Assembly (NCBI GenBank): GCA_964607765.1
Contig: CAZSNT010000021.1
Location: 1-64,000, forward strand
Origin: CAZSNT01 sp964607765
GTDB taxonomy: Bacteria; Verrucomicrobiota; Lentisphaeria; Oligosphaerales; JABHEG01
DNA: 64,000 nt
Direction: 5' to 3'
The position numbers and the translations under genes are program-made. This document shows, piece by piece, positions 1 to 12,400 of the stretch. Below the pieces are notes generated by a model. That model made no database searches. It saw only the letters and a program-made list of their open reading frames with translations, and was not told the DNA's origin. Each line of letters opens with the position of its first letter. Position 1 is the stretch's first letter.

Positions 1-3000
1 CGCGTTGATCTGCAGCTCCCAATCGCCGTCAATCGTGGCGCCAGCACCGAACGTGATCCCCGCCCCAGCCGCGGCCGTTCCGCCCTCGGTCGTGTCCAGA
101 AGTACGTCATCGGCAAGCCCCACGGCGCCGCTGAACCCGATGTCCGCCCCGGATGTCACGATGTCCGCCGCTGTCTGAACCACACCGACGCCGTCCTGAG
201 TGAAAGGCCCGGTCAGTGCGAAGTCCGCACCGTCCGCCAGCGTCAGTTGCCCCGCGTTCGTGACTGTCACGCCGCCCGAGGCCAACGTCGTCACCGTGCC
301 GTTGAACACAACCGTGCCCAAGACGTCAATATCGATGCCCTGCGCACCGGCTCGTACCGTGTCCGCAGATGTCACGTTCCGTGCGTCGACGCTCACACCC
401 GACAATGCTGTCGTGCCGCCCACCTGAGCGCCGAACAGTACGTCGCCGGCAGTACCCGAAATCACCTCGAGCTCGTGCGCACCGTCAACCGTGCCGTTGA
501 AGCTGACCGCAGCACCGGCAGCAGCCGCGCCGCCGCCCGTCGAATCAACAACCACATCGTCGGTGAGGACCACAGTACTGTCGAAGGAGATGGCCGAACC
601 AAGGCTCGTCACATCTCCGTCAAGCGACGCCGTGCCGGTGGCGTTCACATCCACGCCCTGCGCACCCACGGTCACGCTGGCCGCGAAGATCACGTTCCGC
701 GCATCCACCACCAGGCCGCTCAACGGCGTGATGCTGCCCAGCGCCGCGCCGAAAGTCACATCGCCGGACGTACCGCCCGTTACCTGAAGGACATGAGAGC
801 CATCCACCGTGGCAGAGGCGCTGAACACAACCGCAGCACCGTCACCGTTCCGGCCGCCGCCCGTAGTCTTCACATGCACGTCGCCAGTAAGCGTCACCGG
901 ACCATCGATCGTCACCGGCCCGCCGGCAGTCGTGATGCCGGCGGCAAACTGCACAGCGCCCGACGCCACAACCTGCAAGCCCTGCGACCCGACGTCAACC
1001 GTGCCCGCAAACACCACGCCGCGCCCGCTCACATCCAGGCCGAGCAGCGCCGTCGTGCCGCCCACTGCCGCACCAAACGCCACGTCACCCGCAGCACCGG
1101 CACGCACCTGCAGCGCCAGGCCGCCATCAACCGTCGCACTCGGCCCGAATGTCACCCCCGCGCCGTCTGTTACTGCCCCGCCCGCTGTCGTGTCCAGCAG
1201 CACATCGGACGTCAGCGTCACTGCACCAGCAAACGAGATGGCGCCGCCCGATGTCACAATGTCAGCGCCGATCTGCACAGCGCCCGCACCGTCCTGCGTG
1301 AAACCACCCGCCAGGCCGAAGTCTGCCGCGGCAGTAATCTCGAGCTGGCCCGTGTGGGTCACCACCACCGCGCCCGCGCCGGCTGTCGTCACCGTGCTGG
1401 TGAAGGTCACGTCGCGGCCACTCACCTGCAGGCCCGCGAGCCCGGTCGTTCCACCCACGGCCGCGCTGAACGTCACATCGCCAGCCGTGCCGGACGTCAC
1501 CTGCAGCACGAAAGTACCATCAATCGAGGCGGAGCCGTCGAACGTCACAGCCGCACCCGCGGCAACCGTGCCGCCGCCAGTCGTATCCAACAGCACATCA
1601 GCAGTCAGCAGCACTGCGCCCGAGAACGACAGCGCCGAACCGGCAGTCGTCACACCCGCGCTCAGGGACGTCGCCCCGGTCGCCTCAACCGTCAACCCGC
1701 CGTTACCCACCGTCACCGTGCCCGCAAACGTCACATCCCGGCCACTCACAGTCAGCTGCCGCAGCGGCTGCACGCCGCCCACAGCAGCGCCGAACATGAC
1801 GTCGCCGGACGTCCCACCCGCAACCTGCAAGTGCCAGCCGCCGTCAACCGTCGCCGTGCCCGCGAAAGTGACCGCCGCGCCGGCAGCTGCCGCGCCGCCA
1901 TCCGTCGTGTCCAGCACAACATCAGCCGTCAGTGTCACGGGACGCGCAAATGAGATCGATGCCCCGCCCGTCACCACGTCGTCGCCAATGCTCACCGCAC
2001 CCGCGCCGTCCTGGGCAAAAGCGCCGCTCAGTGCGAAGTCCGCACCCGACGCAATAGTCAACAGCCCGCCGTTCGTCAGCGTCACAGCGCCGCCCGATGT
2101 CGTCGTGACAGTCTGCGCGAAACCAAGCGTGCCAACCGTGTCAACGTCAAGGACGCCGGTACCGGCTGACACCGCAGCGGCGAACGCCACGTCACGTCCC
2201 GCCACCGACAGGCCGGCAAGCGGAGTCGCACTGCCCACAGCAGCCCCGAAGTCCACGTCGCCGGCCGTGCCGCTGTCCACACTCAGCGTGTGAGCGCCGT
2301 CAACCGTCGACGTGCCCGCAAACGTGATCGCCGCGCCCGCAGGCGCCGCACCCGCGGCAGTGCTGTCAAGCAGCACGTCGCCGGCAAGAAGGACGGGGCC
2401 GGTGAACGAGATCTGCGAGCCCGTCGTCACAATGTCATCGGCCAACGATGTGCTGTTCAGAGCCGTGACATCCACGCCCTGGCCGCCCACGGCAACCGAC
2501 GCGGCAAACTCAACTGTGTGGCCCGTGACCGCAAGCCCGCTAAGAGGCGTGACGCTGCCGAGCGCGGCGCCAAACCGCACCGTGCCCGCCGTGCCGCCAT
2601 CGACCTGCAAGAAGAACCCGCCGTCAACAGTCGCAGTCCCCGCAAAGCTCACACCGGCTCCCGCGGCGGCCGTGCCGCCTGCGGTCGTGTCCAGGTCGAC
2701 CGGGCCCGCAAGAGTGACAGCCCCCGCGAACGAGATCGCGCCAGCCGCTGTCGTCACGTCCGCGGCAGTGCTGACGGCGCCCGCGCCATTCTGAGTGAAC
2801 GTGCCGCCCAGTGCGAAGTCCGCACCTGCAGCAATGGTCAGCAGCCCACCGTTCGTGACCGTCACAGCGCCGCCAGCGGACGTCGTTACCGGCGCGGCAA
2901 ACTGCACCGAATCCGCAGTCACCGCCAGGGCGCCAAGCGCCGTGGTGCCGCCCAGGGCGGCGCCGAACTCCACATCGCCGGCCGTGCCGGCCCTGATCTG

Positions 3001-6000
3001 CAGCTCCCAATCACCGTCAATCGTGGCGCTGCCGCCGAACGTGACGCCTGCGCCGCCGGCGACCGTGCCGCCACCGGTCGTGTCCAGAAGTGCGTCATCG
3101 GCAAGCCCCACGGCGCCGCTGAACCCGATGGCCGCCCCGGATGTCACGATGTCCGCAGCCACCTGAACCGCACCGGCGCCGTCCTGAGTGAAAGACCCGG
3201 TCAGTGCGAAGTCCGCACCATCGGCGATGGTCAACTGCCCCGTATTCGTGACTGTCACGCCGCCGGAAGCCAACGTCGTCACCGCGCCGCTGAACGCAAC
3301 CGTGCCCAAGGCGTCGACATCGATGCCCTGTGCGCCGATTCGTGCCGTGTCCGCGAACGTCACGTGCCGCGCATCGACGCTCACACCGACGAGCGCCGTT
3401 GTGCCGCCCGCCGCGGCGTTGAACAGTACGTCGCCCGCAGTACCCGAAATCACCTCGAGCTCATGCGCACCATCAACCGTGCCGTTGAAGCTGACCGCAG
3501 CACCGGCAGCAGCCGCGCCGGCGCCCGTCGAATCGACAGCCACATCGTCGGTGAGGACCACAGCACTGTCGAAGGAGATGGCCGAACCAAGGCTCGTCAC
3601 ATCCCCGTCAAGCGACGCCGTGCCCGTAGCGTCCACATCCACGCCCTGCGCACCCACGGTCACATCGGCTGCGAACACCGCGTTCCGAGCGTCTACCACC
3701 AAGCCGCTCAACGGCGTGATGCTGCCCAGCGCCGCGCCAAACGTCACATCGCCAGCCCAGCCGCTGCGCACTTCCAGTCCCCAGCCGCCATCCACAGTGG
3801 CGGAAGCGCCAAACGCAACACCTGCGCCAGCTGGCGCTGTGTTCCCGCCGGACGTGTCAATGAGCACATCGCCGGTCAGCGTCACCGGGCCGTCAACCGT
3901 TACCGGACCGCCCGCAGTGACAATGTCCCCGGCAATCTGCACCGCATCGCCGGCGATCACCTGCAAGCCCTGCACGCCGACATGCACTGTGTCCGCGAAC
4001 ACCACACGACGCCCGGTCACATCCAGTCCGAGCAACGCCGTCGTGCCGCCGACCGCGGCGCTGAAGGTCACATCGCCGAGAGTGCCGCCGCGCACTTGAA
4101 GCAGCGACAGTCCGTCAACCGTTGCCGTCGGCTCGAACATCACCGCGGCACCGTCCGTCACTGCGCCGCCCCCGGTCGTGTCCAGCAGCACGTCAGCTGT
4201 CAGCGTCGTGGCGCCGCGGAAGGTGATGGCATCACCCGTAGTCACAATGTCTGCCCCGATCCGAACCGCACCCGCGCCGTCCTGAGTGAAGACACCCTCC
4301 AGATCGAGATCGGCCGTGTTCGCGATCTGCAACTGCCCGGCATTGGTTACGGTCACCGCACCCCAGCCACTCGTTGCCACAGCCCCCGTGAGCGATACCG
4401 TGCCGGTCGCATCGATGTCCAGTCCCGCCCAGTGCAGCGACACCGTGTCGGCAAAGCCCACATTGCGCCCGTCAATCTGCAGCCCCCGGACCGTGGTCGA
4501 ATCGCCAATCGCGGCGTTGAACATCACGTCGCCCGACGTGCCCGCGGCCACCTGCAGCAGCCACGTGCCGTCAATCGTCGCCGTGCCGTCAAACACCACC
4601 GCAGCGCCTTGGACAACCGCGCCGCTGCCGGTCGTGTCCAACAGCACATCAGCGGTCAGCAACACTGCGCCCGAGAACGACAGCCCCGAACCGGCAGTCG
4701 TCACATCCGCGCTCAGGGACGTCGTCCCCGCCGCCTCAATCGCCAGTCCGCCGTTGCCTACCGTCACCGTGCCCGCAAACGTCACATCGCGACCACTCAC
4801 CGTCAGCTGCCGCAGCGGCTGCACGCTGCCCACAGCAGCGCCGAACATGACGTCGCCGGACGTCCCGCCCACAACCTGCAAGTGCCAGCCGCCGTCAACC
4901 GTCGCCGTGCCCGCGAAAGTGACCGCCGCGCCGGCAGCTGCCGCGCCGCCATCCGTCGTGTCCAGCACAACATCAGCCGTCAGTGTCACGGGACGCGCAA
5001 ATGAGATCGATGCCCCGCCCGTCACCACGTCGTCGCCAATGCTCACCGCACCCGCGCCGTCCTGGGCAAAAGCGCCGCTCAGTGCGAAGTCCGCACCCGA
5101 CGCAACAGTCAGCAAGCCGGCGTTCGTCAGCGTCACAGCGCCGCCCGACGTCGTCGTGACAGTCTGAGCAAAACCGAGCGTGCCAGCCGTGTCCACGTCG
5201 ATGCCGCCGGTGCCGACTGACACCGCAGCGGCGAACGCCACGTCACGTCCTGTCACCGACAGGCCGGCAAGCGGAGTCGCGCCGCCCACGGCAGCCCCGA
5301 AGTTCACATCGCCGGCCGTGCCGCTGTCAACACTCAGCGCGTGAGCGCCGTCAACCGTCGACGTACCCGCAAACGTGATCGCCGCGCCACCGGGAGCCGC
5401 GCCCGAACCGGTGCTGTCAAGCAACACGTTCCCGGTAAGAAGGACGGGACCGGCGAACGAGATCTGCGAGCCCGTCGTCACAACGTCAGCCGCCAGCGAC
5501 GTGCTGTTCACAGCCGTGACATCAACGCCCTGGACGCCCGCGGCGACCGATGCGGCAAACTCAATCGTGTGGCCCGTGACCGCCAAACCGCTCAGGGGCG
5601 CGACGCTGCCGAGCGCGGCGCCGAACCGCACCGTGCCCGCAGTGCCGCCGTTGACTCGGAAGAAGAACCCGCCGTCAACAGTCGCAGCACCGGCGAAGTC
5701 CACGGCCGCTCCCGCCGGCACAGTGCCGGCTGCGGTCGTGTCCAGCTCAACGGCGCCCGTGAGCGTTACTGTGCCCGCGAACGAGATCGCGCCGCCGGAT
5801 GTCGTCACGTCCGCGGCAGTGCTGACAGCGCCCATGCCATCCTGCGTAAATGCGCCGCCAAGTGCGAAGTCCGCACCCGCAGCAATGGTCAGCTGCCCAT
5901 CGTTCGTGACCGTCACAGCGCCACCGACGGACGTCGTTACCGGCGCGGCAAACTGCACCGAATCCGCAGTGACCGCCAGGCCGCCAAGCGCCACGGTACC

Positions 6001-6480
6001 GCCCAAGGCGGCGCCGAAGTCCACATCGCCTGCCGTGCCCGCGTTGATCTGCAGCTCCCAATCGCCGTCAATCGTGGCGCCAGCACCGAACGTGCCCCCC
6101 GCGCCGGCTGCGAGCGTCCCGCCGCCGGTTGTGTCAAGCAGAACGTCATCCGTGAGTGTTACGGGAGCATTGAACGTTACACTCGCACCGGCCGTCACGA
6201 TGTCCGCCGCTGTCTGAACCACACCGACGCCGTCCTGGGTGAAAGCCCCGGCAAGTGCGAAGTCCGCACCGTCGACGATAGTCAGCTGCCCCGTATTCGT
6301 GACTGTCACGCCGCCCGAGGTCAACGTCGTCACCGAGCCGTTGAACACAACCGTGCCCAAGGCATCGATATCAACGCCCTGCGCACCCGCCCGCACCGTG
6401 GCCGCAAATGTCACGTTCCGCGCGTCGACGCTCACCCCGGCCAAGGCCGTTGTGCCGCCCACCGCGCCGTTGAACAACAC
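1..6480 (-). repeat. Higher-order repeat of about 3.0 kb, two copies plus part of a third
   Basis: Positions 1, 2989 and 6040 begin equivalent copies: offsets are 2988 bp (996 aa) and 3051 bp (1017 aa). Bases 1822-2054 and 4873-5105 are identical over 233 bp, and 436-640 match 3424-3628 with few changes. Each copy contains about seven beta-helix subunits with a common plan (TAGDVxFGAAVGG, V-T-G-R-D-V-x-F-A, GAQGVDVDATGTVSL, ITSGxxISFxGAVxLTDDVL, L-D-T-T-G-G-G, AAVTFxGxATVDG). Subunits differ within a copy but correspond between copies, so the whole 3-kb block was duplicated. The array runs off the left edge. Confidence 0.9.
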
Positions 6481-9400
6481 ATCGGATGCCGTTCCCGCAA
6501 CCGTCGTGAGTATGAAGGCGCCGTCCACCGACGCGGCGAAGGTGACGGGCCCGCCGGCAGGCACGGCGCCGCCGGTCGTCGAGTCGATAACCACATCGTC
6601 GCCCAGCGTAACCGCTGCCGCGAAAGCGATGGCATCGCCCGTCGTCCGGATGTCGGAGAGGATCTCGACCGCGCCGGGGCCGAGCTGGGTGAACGCGCCG
6701 TCCAACGTCATGTCCGCCGCATCGGTCAACGTCAGAACGCCGGTGTTCGTGATCTGAACAGCACCGCCCACACTGGAGCTGACCGGAGCGTCGAGCCGGG
6801 CGGCGCCGGCCGTGGTCAGCAACAGGTCCGCGCCGGCGAACGCAAGCCCTGCGCCCGCCAGCGTGAAGTCGCGGCCGCTGTCGATCGCCATGTCCTTGGT
6901 CGAGGCTGTGGCCACCGCGCCGCTGCTCAAAGAGATGTCCGCTGTGCCGGCTGTCCGGATCGTGGCGGCCGCGTCGGACCCCGTGTTGGCCACCGCGCCG
7001 TTCGTGGCGGTGACCGTGATCGCGCCGTCGGCCAGCAGGGCGCCGGCAGCCCCGTCAAACAGGACACTGTCGCCGGCTGTCACAGTGATCGGGCCGGACG
7101 TCTGCGCACCCACCAGCGCGCCAACCAACACGTCCGTGCCCGCGTTCAGCCCAATCGCGCCAGTGCTGCTGACGCCCGCATTCACATCCAGATCTTCAGC
7201 AGCCGTCAGATCGATCGCGCCGGCGTTGCTGCTGACCGCGGCGTTCACGGCCAGGTGCCCAGACGCAGTCATGCCAATCGCACCAGCGCCGCTGCTGACC
7301 GGGGCGTTCACCTCCAAGTCGCCAGACGCAGCCAGCCCGATCGCACCGTTCGTACTGCTGATCCCGGCATCGACGTCCATGTCCCCGCCGTTCGCAGCCA
7401 GCCCGATCACGCCGGCACCCGTCACGGCCACGCCCGTGCCGCCATCCGCCCCCGCCGTGACCACAACGCTGCCGCCGGCAACCAACTGCACGGACCCGCC
7501 CGCGGTCGCCGACACGTCGCTCTGCGCAGCATCCGCAATCCCGGTCACGGTGCCATCGTCGCCCACGCGTACAGCACTCGCCTGGACGGTGGCGATGGTT
7601 ACGTCATCCAGTTCCGCCACATTGATCCCGCCCGCGCCGGCCAAGGCCGTGAGCACGCCGGCCGCGGTCTCAACTGCGTTGGCAGGACGCGCCACATCGC
7701 CGGGCACTCCCATGGCGCCGATGCCGACGCCCGCAGTCAGCTGCACGTTCGCCGCCTGTACGTCGATGCTGCCGTCGTGCGGCACCAGAGCGTTCACGCC
7801 GTCCGTGATCCAGCCGGTCGTGGCGATTACACTGGCTGTCCCGCTGCCTGCGTCGACGCTGCCGAGGACCACGTCAACCGCCGCCTCGCAGCGGATCTCG
7901 CCGCCGCTGCTTGTCACGCTGCTGCCGTCGTCCATCCAAACGCTGCCCGCCTGCGCCTCCACGTCGATGCTGCCGCCGCCCGTTACCACCGCCGCGGCCG
8001 GGACACTGGCGGCGATGACAGGCAGAGCGTTGACACGCACCGTGACTGTGTCAACTGCTGCAGGCCCTATCCCATCCGTGCTCGTGACGGTCAGCACATC
8101 TGTGAACGAAGCGGGCACGGCAGCGGCGTTCGGGGCGTACACAAGCGTAGCCAACACCTCGTTCACGTCCGCAATCGTGCCGACGATCACCAGCGTCGCG
8201 CCGTTGTTCTGCACCGTGACCTGGGCACCGCGCGTGGCGTTGAACTGCAATGCGGCCCTGCCCGACACCTGGTCGGCCAGCGCAAGAGTGACGGTCATCT
8301 GAGTCGCACCGGTGGCCTCCGCATCCGAGATACTGATCGGTATCGCAACCGGCTGACCGACATTCGTGTCCTGCACGCCCTGCGGCATGTTCTGGAGCGG
8401 CGCGTCGTCGACCGGGGTCACGATGATGTTGAACAACGTCTCCGCATGCGCTGCACCGTGGATATCCGCAACGGTGAACATGAAGATGTCAGCCGTGGTC
8501 TCGCTGCCGTCGTGGACGTAGGAGACGCGGCCCGCGGCGATGTCCGCCTGCGTGAATGTGCCGGCCGCCTCCAGCGCCACACCGTTCAACCGGACACTGC
8601 CGTGCGTCGGCAGCGACGTCAGCGTGTAGACCACCTCGCCCGCGGCGTTGTCGACGTCGTCCGCACGCAGCACTGTGTTGTCCAGGACCAACGTGGCCCC
8701 CTCATCGATGGCCAGGCCGCCGTTCACCACCACGTCGGGTGCCGCGTTCACCTTCACCTGCGCGGTTGCGCTGTCCGCATCAGACCCGTCACTGACCTCC
8801 ACGGTCAACGTGTCCGTGAAGTTGCCGGCGCCCGGCGAAGCGTGGTAGTTGAGCGTGCCGAGAACTGCTGCCACACTGACCAGGTCGCCCTGGATCAACA
8901 GGTCAGCTGTCGAGTTGCCCGTCACGGTCGCGCCGCTCGCCACGTTCCCGTCCACGCTCAGGTGGGCCTTTGCGGCCTCGGTCAGAACGAGACTCACCGA
9001 CACGCCGCCCGCCGCATCGGGATCGCTTACACTGACGATGCCGCCCAAGTCGAGAACGCCGCCGACACCGACAACGCCCGGCGTGCCCAACATGACCGCA
9101 GGCACGTCGTTAACCGGCGTGACCGTGATGTCGAACGCCACCGCCTCCAGCACGCCCACGTCCGTGTCGGCTGCGACAAACGCGAAGCTGTCAGAGCCGC
9201 CTTCGCCGCCGTCGTGTTCATAGCTGAGCTTGTCGTCGTCCACGTCCGCCTGCGTGAAGGTGCTGCCCACAGCCAGCACCGCACCATCCAGCAGCAGCGT
9301 CCCGTGCGTCGGCACTGCTGTGATACGGTAGATGAGTTCGTCAGGAGCATTGTCCGGATCGGTCAACAGCAAGTGAGTGTCGCTCACTACGGCCGTGGCG

Positions 9401-12400
9401 CCCTCTGCCACGGTCAGGCCGCTCGAAGTCAGCTCGGGCACGCTGTTGACCCGCAGCTCCAGCACGGCGGTGTCAGTCCCTGTGCCGTCACTCACCTCGA
9501 TGGTCAGCGTGTCGGTGAAGTAGTTCGGCTGCGACAACGGGTTCGGCGAGTAGACGAGCGACTGGATGGCGCTATTCACCGCAGCCGGTGTCCCGGAAAT
9601 CTGGAGTTCGGCGGAACCGTTGCCCGTGACCACCACATCATCGGCATCCACCGAGAGGTTGGCGATGGCGGACTGCCCGCTGCCCGATGCGAGCGAGACG
9701 GTCGCGTCCACCGCATCGCCAATATCGCCGTCCACGAGCGTTACGCCCTCGAACGTGAGCGCCACGCCGGTATTCGTGCTCAGAGCCTGAGACGGTGAAA
9801 CCACAATCTGCGGCACGTCGTTGATGTTGTTGACGTCGATCTCGAACACTGTTGCATCAGCCACGCCGCCATCCCCATCGCTCACCGTAAACGTGAACGC
9901 CTCGACCGCGGCATCGTTGCCGTCGTGCGCAAACAGCAGCAAGCCGCTGTTGACGTCAGCCTGCGTGAATGTATCGCCCGCCTGCAGCGCCACGCCGTCA
10001 AGCCTGAGCGTGCCGTGGACAGGCACCGAGACCAGTGAGTAGATCAGGTCCGACGGTCCATTGTCCGTGTCGTTGATGTCCAGCACAGCCTGCGTGATCC
10101 CGACCGTGTCACCTTCGTCCACCGTCAGCGCGCTGATCAGCACCTCAGGCACGTGATTGACCTTCGCCACGAACGTCGCGTTCGAACTCTCTGCACCCTC
10201 CTCAATCGTCACCGAGAGAGTGTTGGTGAAGTAGTGCGGCACGGCGTTCGGGTCGGTGGAATAGACCAGCGTCTGCAGCGCGGCGTTGAGCTGCGCAAGC
10301 GTCCCGGTCAGAGTTATCTGAGCCGTGCCGTTGCCCTGCAGCGCAGCGCCCGAGGCATTGATTGTCAACCACGCGTTCTGCGCCGGACTGCCGGAGTCCA
10401 GCAGGTCCAGATACAGCGTGAAGGCCGTGTCCGCTTCCGCGTCCCCGTCCGCAATCGAGATGCTGCCCTGGAACGCGATCTGGTCGCCGAGATCGATCAC
10501 GACCGGCTGGCCGCCCGGCACTGCCACCGTCGGCACGTCGTTCGTGAGCGTCACACCAATCTGCAGCGTGGTCGCCGCAATCGAGCCGCCGTCGCCGTCA
10601 GCAACAGTGAAGGTCAGACTGTCAGTTGCGGACTCCGCACCGCTGTGACGATAGACCACGATGCCGGCGTCAACGTCGGCCTGCGTGAAGGTGTCGCCCG
10701 AGACCAGAGCCGTCGCGTCGAGGAATAGCGTGCCGTCGGACGGTGCGGCCGTCATCGTGTAAACCCGCTCAGCCGTCGAGTTGTCGCCGTCGCTCACTGT
10801 CAGCACGGCAGCCGTCACTACGGAGGAGGAGCCCTCGAACACCGTCAGCACATCGTGCTCGGTCAGCGCCGGAACATCGTTCACCTTGATCGGAATCGTC
10901 TCTGTCGCCGACTGCGCGCCGCCCTTGCCCGGGCCGCCGTTGTCGGTCGCCTCAATCGTCAACGTGTCGACGAAGTAGGAGAGCGGCGCCGCGTCGGCAG
11001 CCGGACGGTACAGCAGCGTGGCCAACGTGGCATTCAAGTCCCCGAGCACACCCACCAGCTCCAGCGTAGCCGTGCCGTTGCCGGAGGCCTGGACGCTGCC
11101 CTGCGGCACCACGACCAGGACGGCGTTGGAAGCCTGCTGTGCCAGGCTCAACGTCACCGTCATGGGACGGGCATCGGCATCGCCGTCGGACAGCACCACA
11201 CTGTCGACAGCCAGCTCTACGCCCTCATTCGTCTCCAGCGAGGCGGGAACACTCAGCTGCGGTGTGTCGTTCACCGGGTCAACCAGGATCGTGAACGAGC
11301 CCGTGACACTGCCGCCATTCGCATCGCGAACGGTGAAGTCGAAACTGTCAGAGACCGTCTCGCTGCCGTCGTGCGCGTAACTGATTCTGGCCGCGTCCAG
11401 ATCGGCCTGCGTGAAGGTGTCGCCCTGGCTCAACGCTGCGCCGTCGCGGAACAGCGTGCCCGAGGCGGGAAGTGCGTCGAGCGTGTAGGTCAGCTCGGCA
11501 GCACCGTTGTCGGCGTCCGCGGCCGTCAGCATGTCGCCCGTGATCACCGCCGTCTGTCCCTCGACCACCGTGGCAGTCAGGGCAACACTGTCAGCCGCAA
11601 TGATCGAGATGTTGCCCGTGCCGGACCGGACGGTCGCGCTGACAATGACGTCGCGGCCCGCGCCCTGAGCGCGGATCAGGATGTTGCCGGAGCCGTCTGC
11701 AACGATGTCGCGGGCAACCGTGATACTGCCGCTGTCCGGGGTCGTCTGCACCACAATCGTGCCGTTCGCCGTGGTGGCCAACCCGGCCAGGGCAGCCACG
11801 TCCTGCTCGACGAACACCGTGCCGTCCAGCGCCATCCGCTGCACCGGGACCGTGCCCACCGTGCCAACCGTCAAGTCGTCGGCCTCGAGCACGTTGATGC
11901 CGCCCGCGCCGGCCGATGCGACCAGAACCCCGACCGCTGTGTCGATCGCGTCCGACGTGCCCACGCCCAGTGCGCCAACCCCGACCGCGGCGACCATGCG
12001 CAGTTCGGCAGCCGTGATGTCCACCGCACCGGCCACGGCGTCCAGAACAGAGCCCGAAATGGCCGTGATACTGACCGAACCCGCACCCGCGTCAACCCCG
12101 GTCACACTCACGCTGTCAGCAGCAACCAGCCGGACATTGCCACCCGCCGTGTCGATCTGTCCCGTTGCGGTGATCGCAATCGAGCCGGTGGTCGCTACAA
12201 TCCGTACGGGCCCGCCCTGTGTCACCAGCTGTCCGGAGACAGTGACACTCTCGGCCTCCAGATCCACCCCGACAGCCGTCGTGGTGAAGCTGCCGTTCAC
12301 AGCCAGGTGCGAACCTGACAACACCAGGATCCCGCTCAGCGGCGTCGTTGCGCCCACCGCACCATCGAACCGGATATCGCCTGCCCCGGCGACCAACGCC

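Noticed and set aside
809..2293. + strand Pro/Ser/Thr-rich frames (also 6812-8302, 2312-2794) that look like cell-wall linkers
   Set aside because: The composition is the reverse complement of GGxGxD/GAAVTF-type codons. They follow the repeat register of the minus-strand gene exactly and lack independent signals such as a ribosome binding site.
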